Shown here one piece after another: positions 63,830 through 64,000 of a stretch of 64,000 nt of DNA. The DNA is from Ardenticatenaceae bacterium (GTDB lineage: Bacteria > Chloroflexota > Anaerolineae > Promineifilales > Promineifilaceae). The notes beneath the pieces are model-generated. The model had not been told where the DNA came from. It saw only the letters and a list, made by a program, of their open reading frames with translations, and ran no database searches. Numbering within the stretch: position 1 is the stretch's first letter; every line of letters starts with the position of its first letter. A program made the position numbers and the translations under genes. Where the stretch lies: NCBI GenBank assembly GCA_011525915.1, contig WYBM01000003.1, forward strand, positions 50,568-114,567, read 5' to 3'.

Positions 63830-64000
63830 TGTACTAAATGCTCTTTTAGTATGCCTGAATTCATACCATCCAACCTGATTGACCGACAAAACTTATAAAA
63901 GAGAACCTTGACAACATCATAACTGCTCGATACAGCAAATGGCCAGAACAGGCAGATGGGCTTGTTTCCTGGAAGCGATGGCAGGAAAGGGGTCTGGTGA
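63830..64000. other. Window end, no recognisable gene
   Basis: A + strand frame stays open from 63883 to the window edge, but its residues are not recognised and no start or ribosome site is clear. Nothing else is supported. Confidence 0.3.

Noticed and set aside
1..64000. tRNA or rRNA genes, origins, phage genes
   Set aside because: None recognised by eye in the gaps; short structured RNAs could be missed without a covariance-model search.

Overview
The window looks like a chromosomal segment of a bacterium, most likely a filamentous Chloroflexota (Anaerolineae-like). This is an inference from a Ser/Thr-kinase/PP2C/FHA signalling set, PQQ-propeller and GT-C-like membrane proteins, and a secreted peptidase with PKD domains ending in a short YLPVI-type tail. 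No rRNA, tRNA or marker gene is present to confirm it. The palindromic octamer ACGGCCGT is scattered through the whole window in about 50 exact copies, where about one is expected by chance.

Region 1 (1-15.3 kb, visibly GC-rich, mostly + strand) is ordinary chromosome. It holds the end of a PQQ-propeller protein (probably the sensor part of a Ser/Thr kinase), a PP2C phosphatase, a J-like/vWA protein and a zinc-ribbon/FHA protein. These are followed by a small unknown protein, an OmpR-type response regulator, a long RelA/SpoT homologue with a degenerate synthetase domain, a LysM/SH3 membrane protein, a polytopic GT-C-like protein, a secreted M14 carboxypeptidase with a strong terminator, a TPR protein and a small membrane protein on the minus strand.

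Region 2 (15.67-62.76 kb, visibly more AT-rich, all minus strand) is a large FAAL-PKS-NRPS biosynthetic cluster, transcribed from 62.8 kb towards 15.7 kb and colinear with the predicted assembly. The order is: LolD/MacB-type ABC ATPase; fatty acyl-AMP ligase; ACP-KS-AT-DH-ER-KR-ACP; KS-AT-KR-ACP; two bimodular KS-AT-KR-ACP proteins; KS-(dead AT)-KR-ACP; a small ORF; C-A-PCP-TE; ABC-2 ATPase and permease; type II thioesterase; FtsX-type permease. The predicted product is a fatty-acid-primed chain with one fully reduced unit, up to six ketoreduced (hydroxyl) units and a terminal amino acid whose binding code fits 2,4-diaminobutyrate. The six KR-only modules alternate between two sequence types. 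The last two AT domains are decayed, so extender loading there must differ. I know of no described compound with this exact domain order, but I could not search.

Region 3 (62.87-64.0 kb) holds two transposase remnants, an IS66-type C-terminus and a DDE transposase interrupted by a stop. Together with a truncated membrane-protein remnant and a base-composition step at 15.67 kb, they suggest the cluster is a genomic island. Two families of about 115-125 bp hairpin repeats occupy the gaps between cluster genes.
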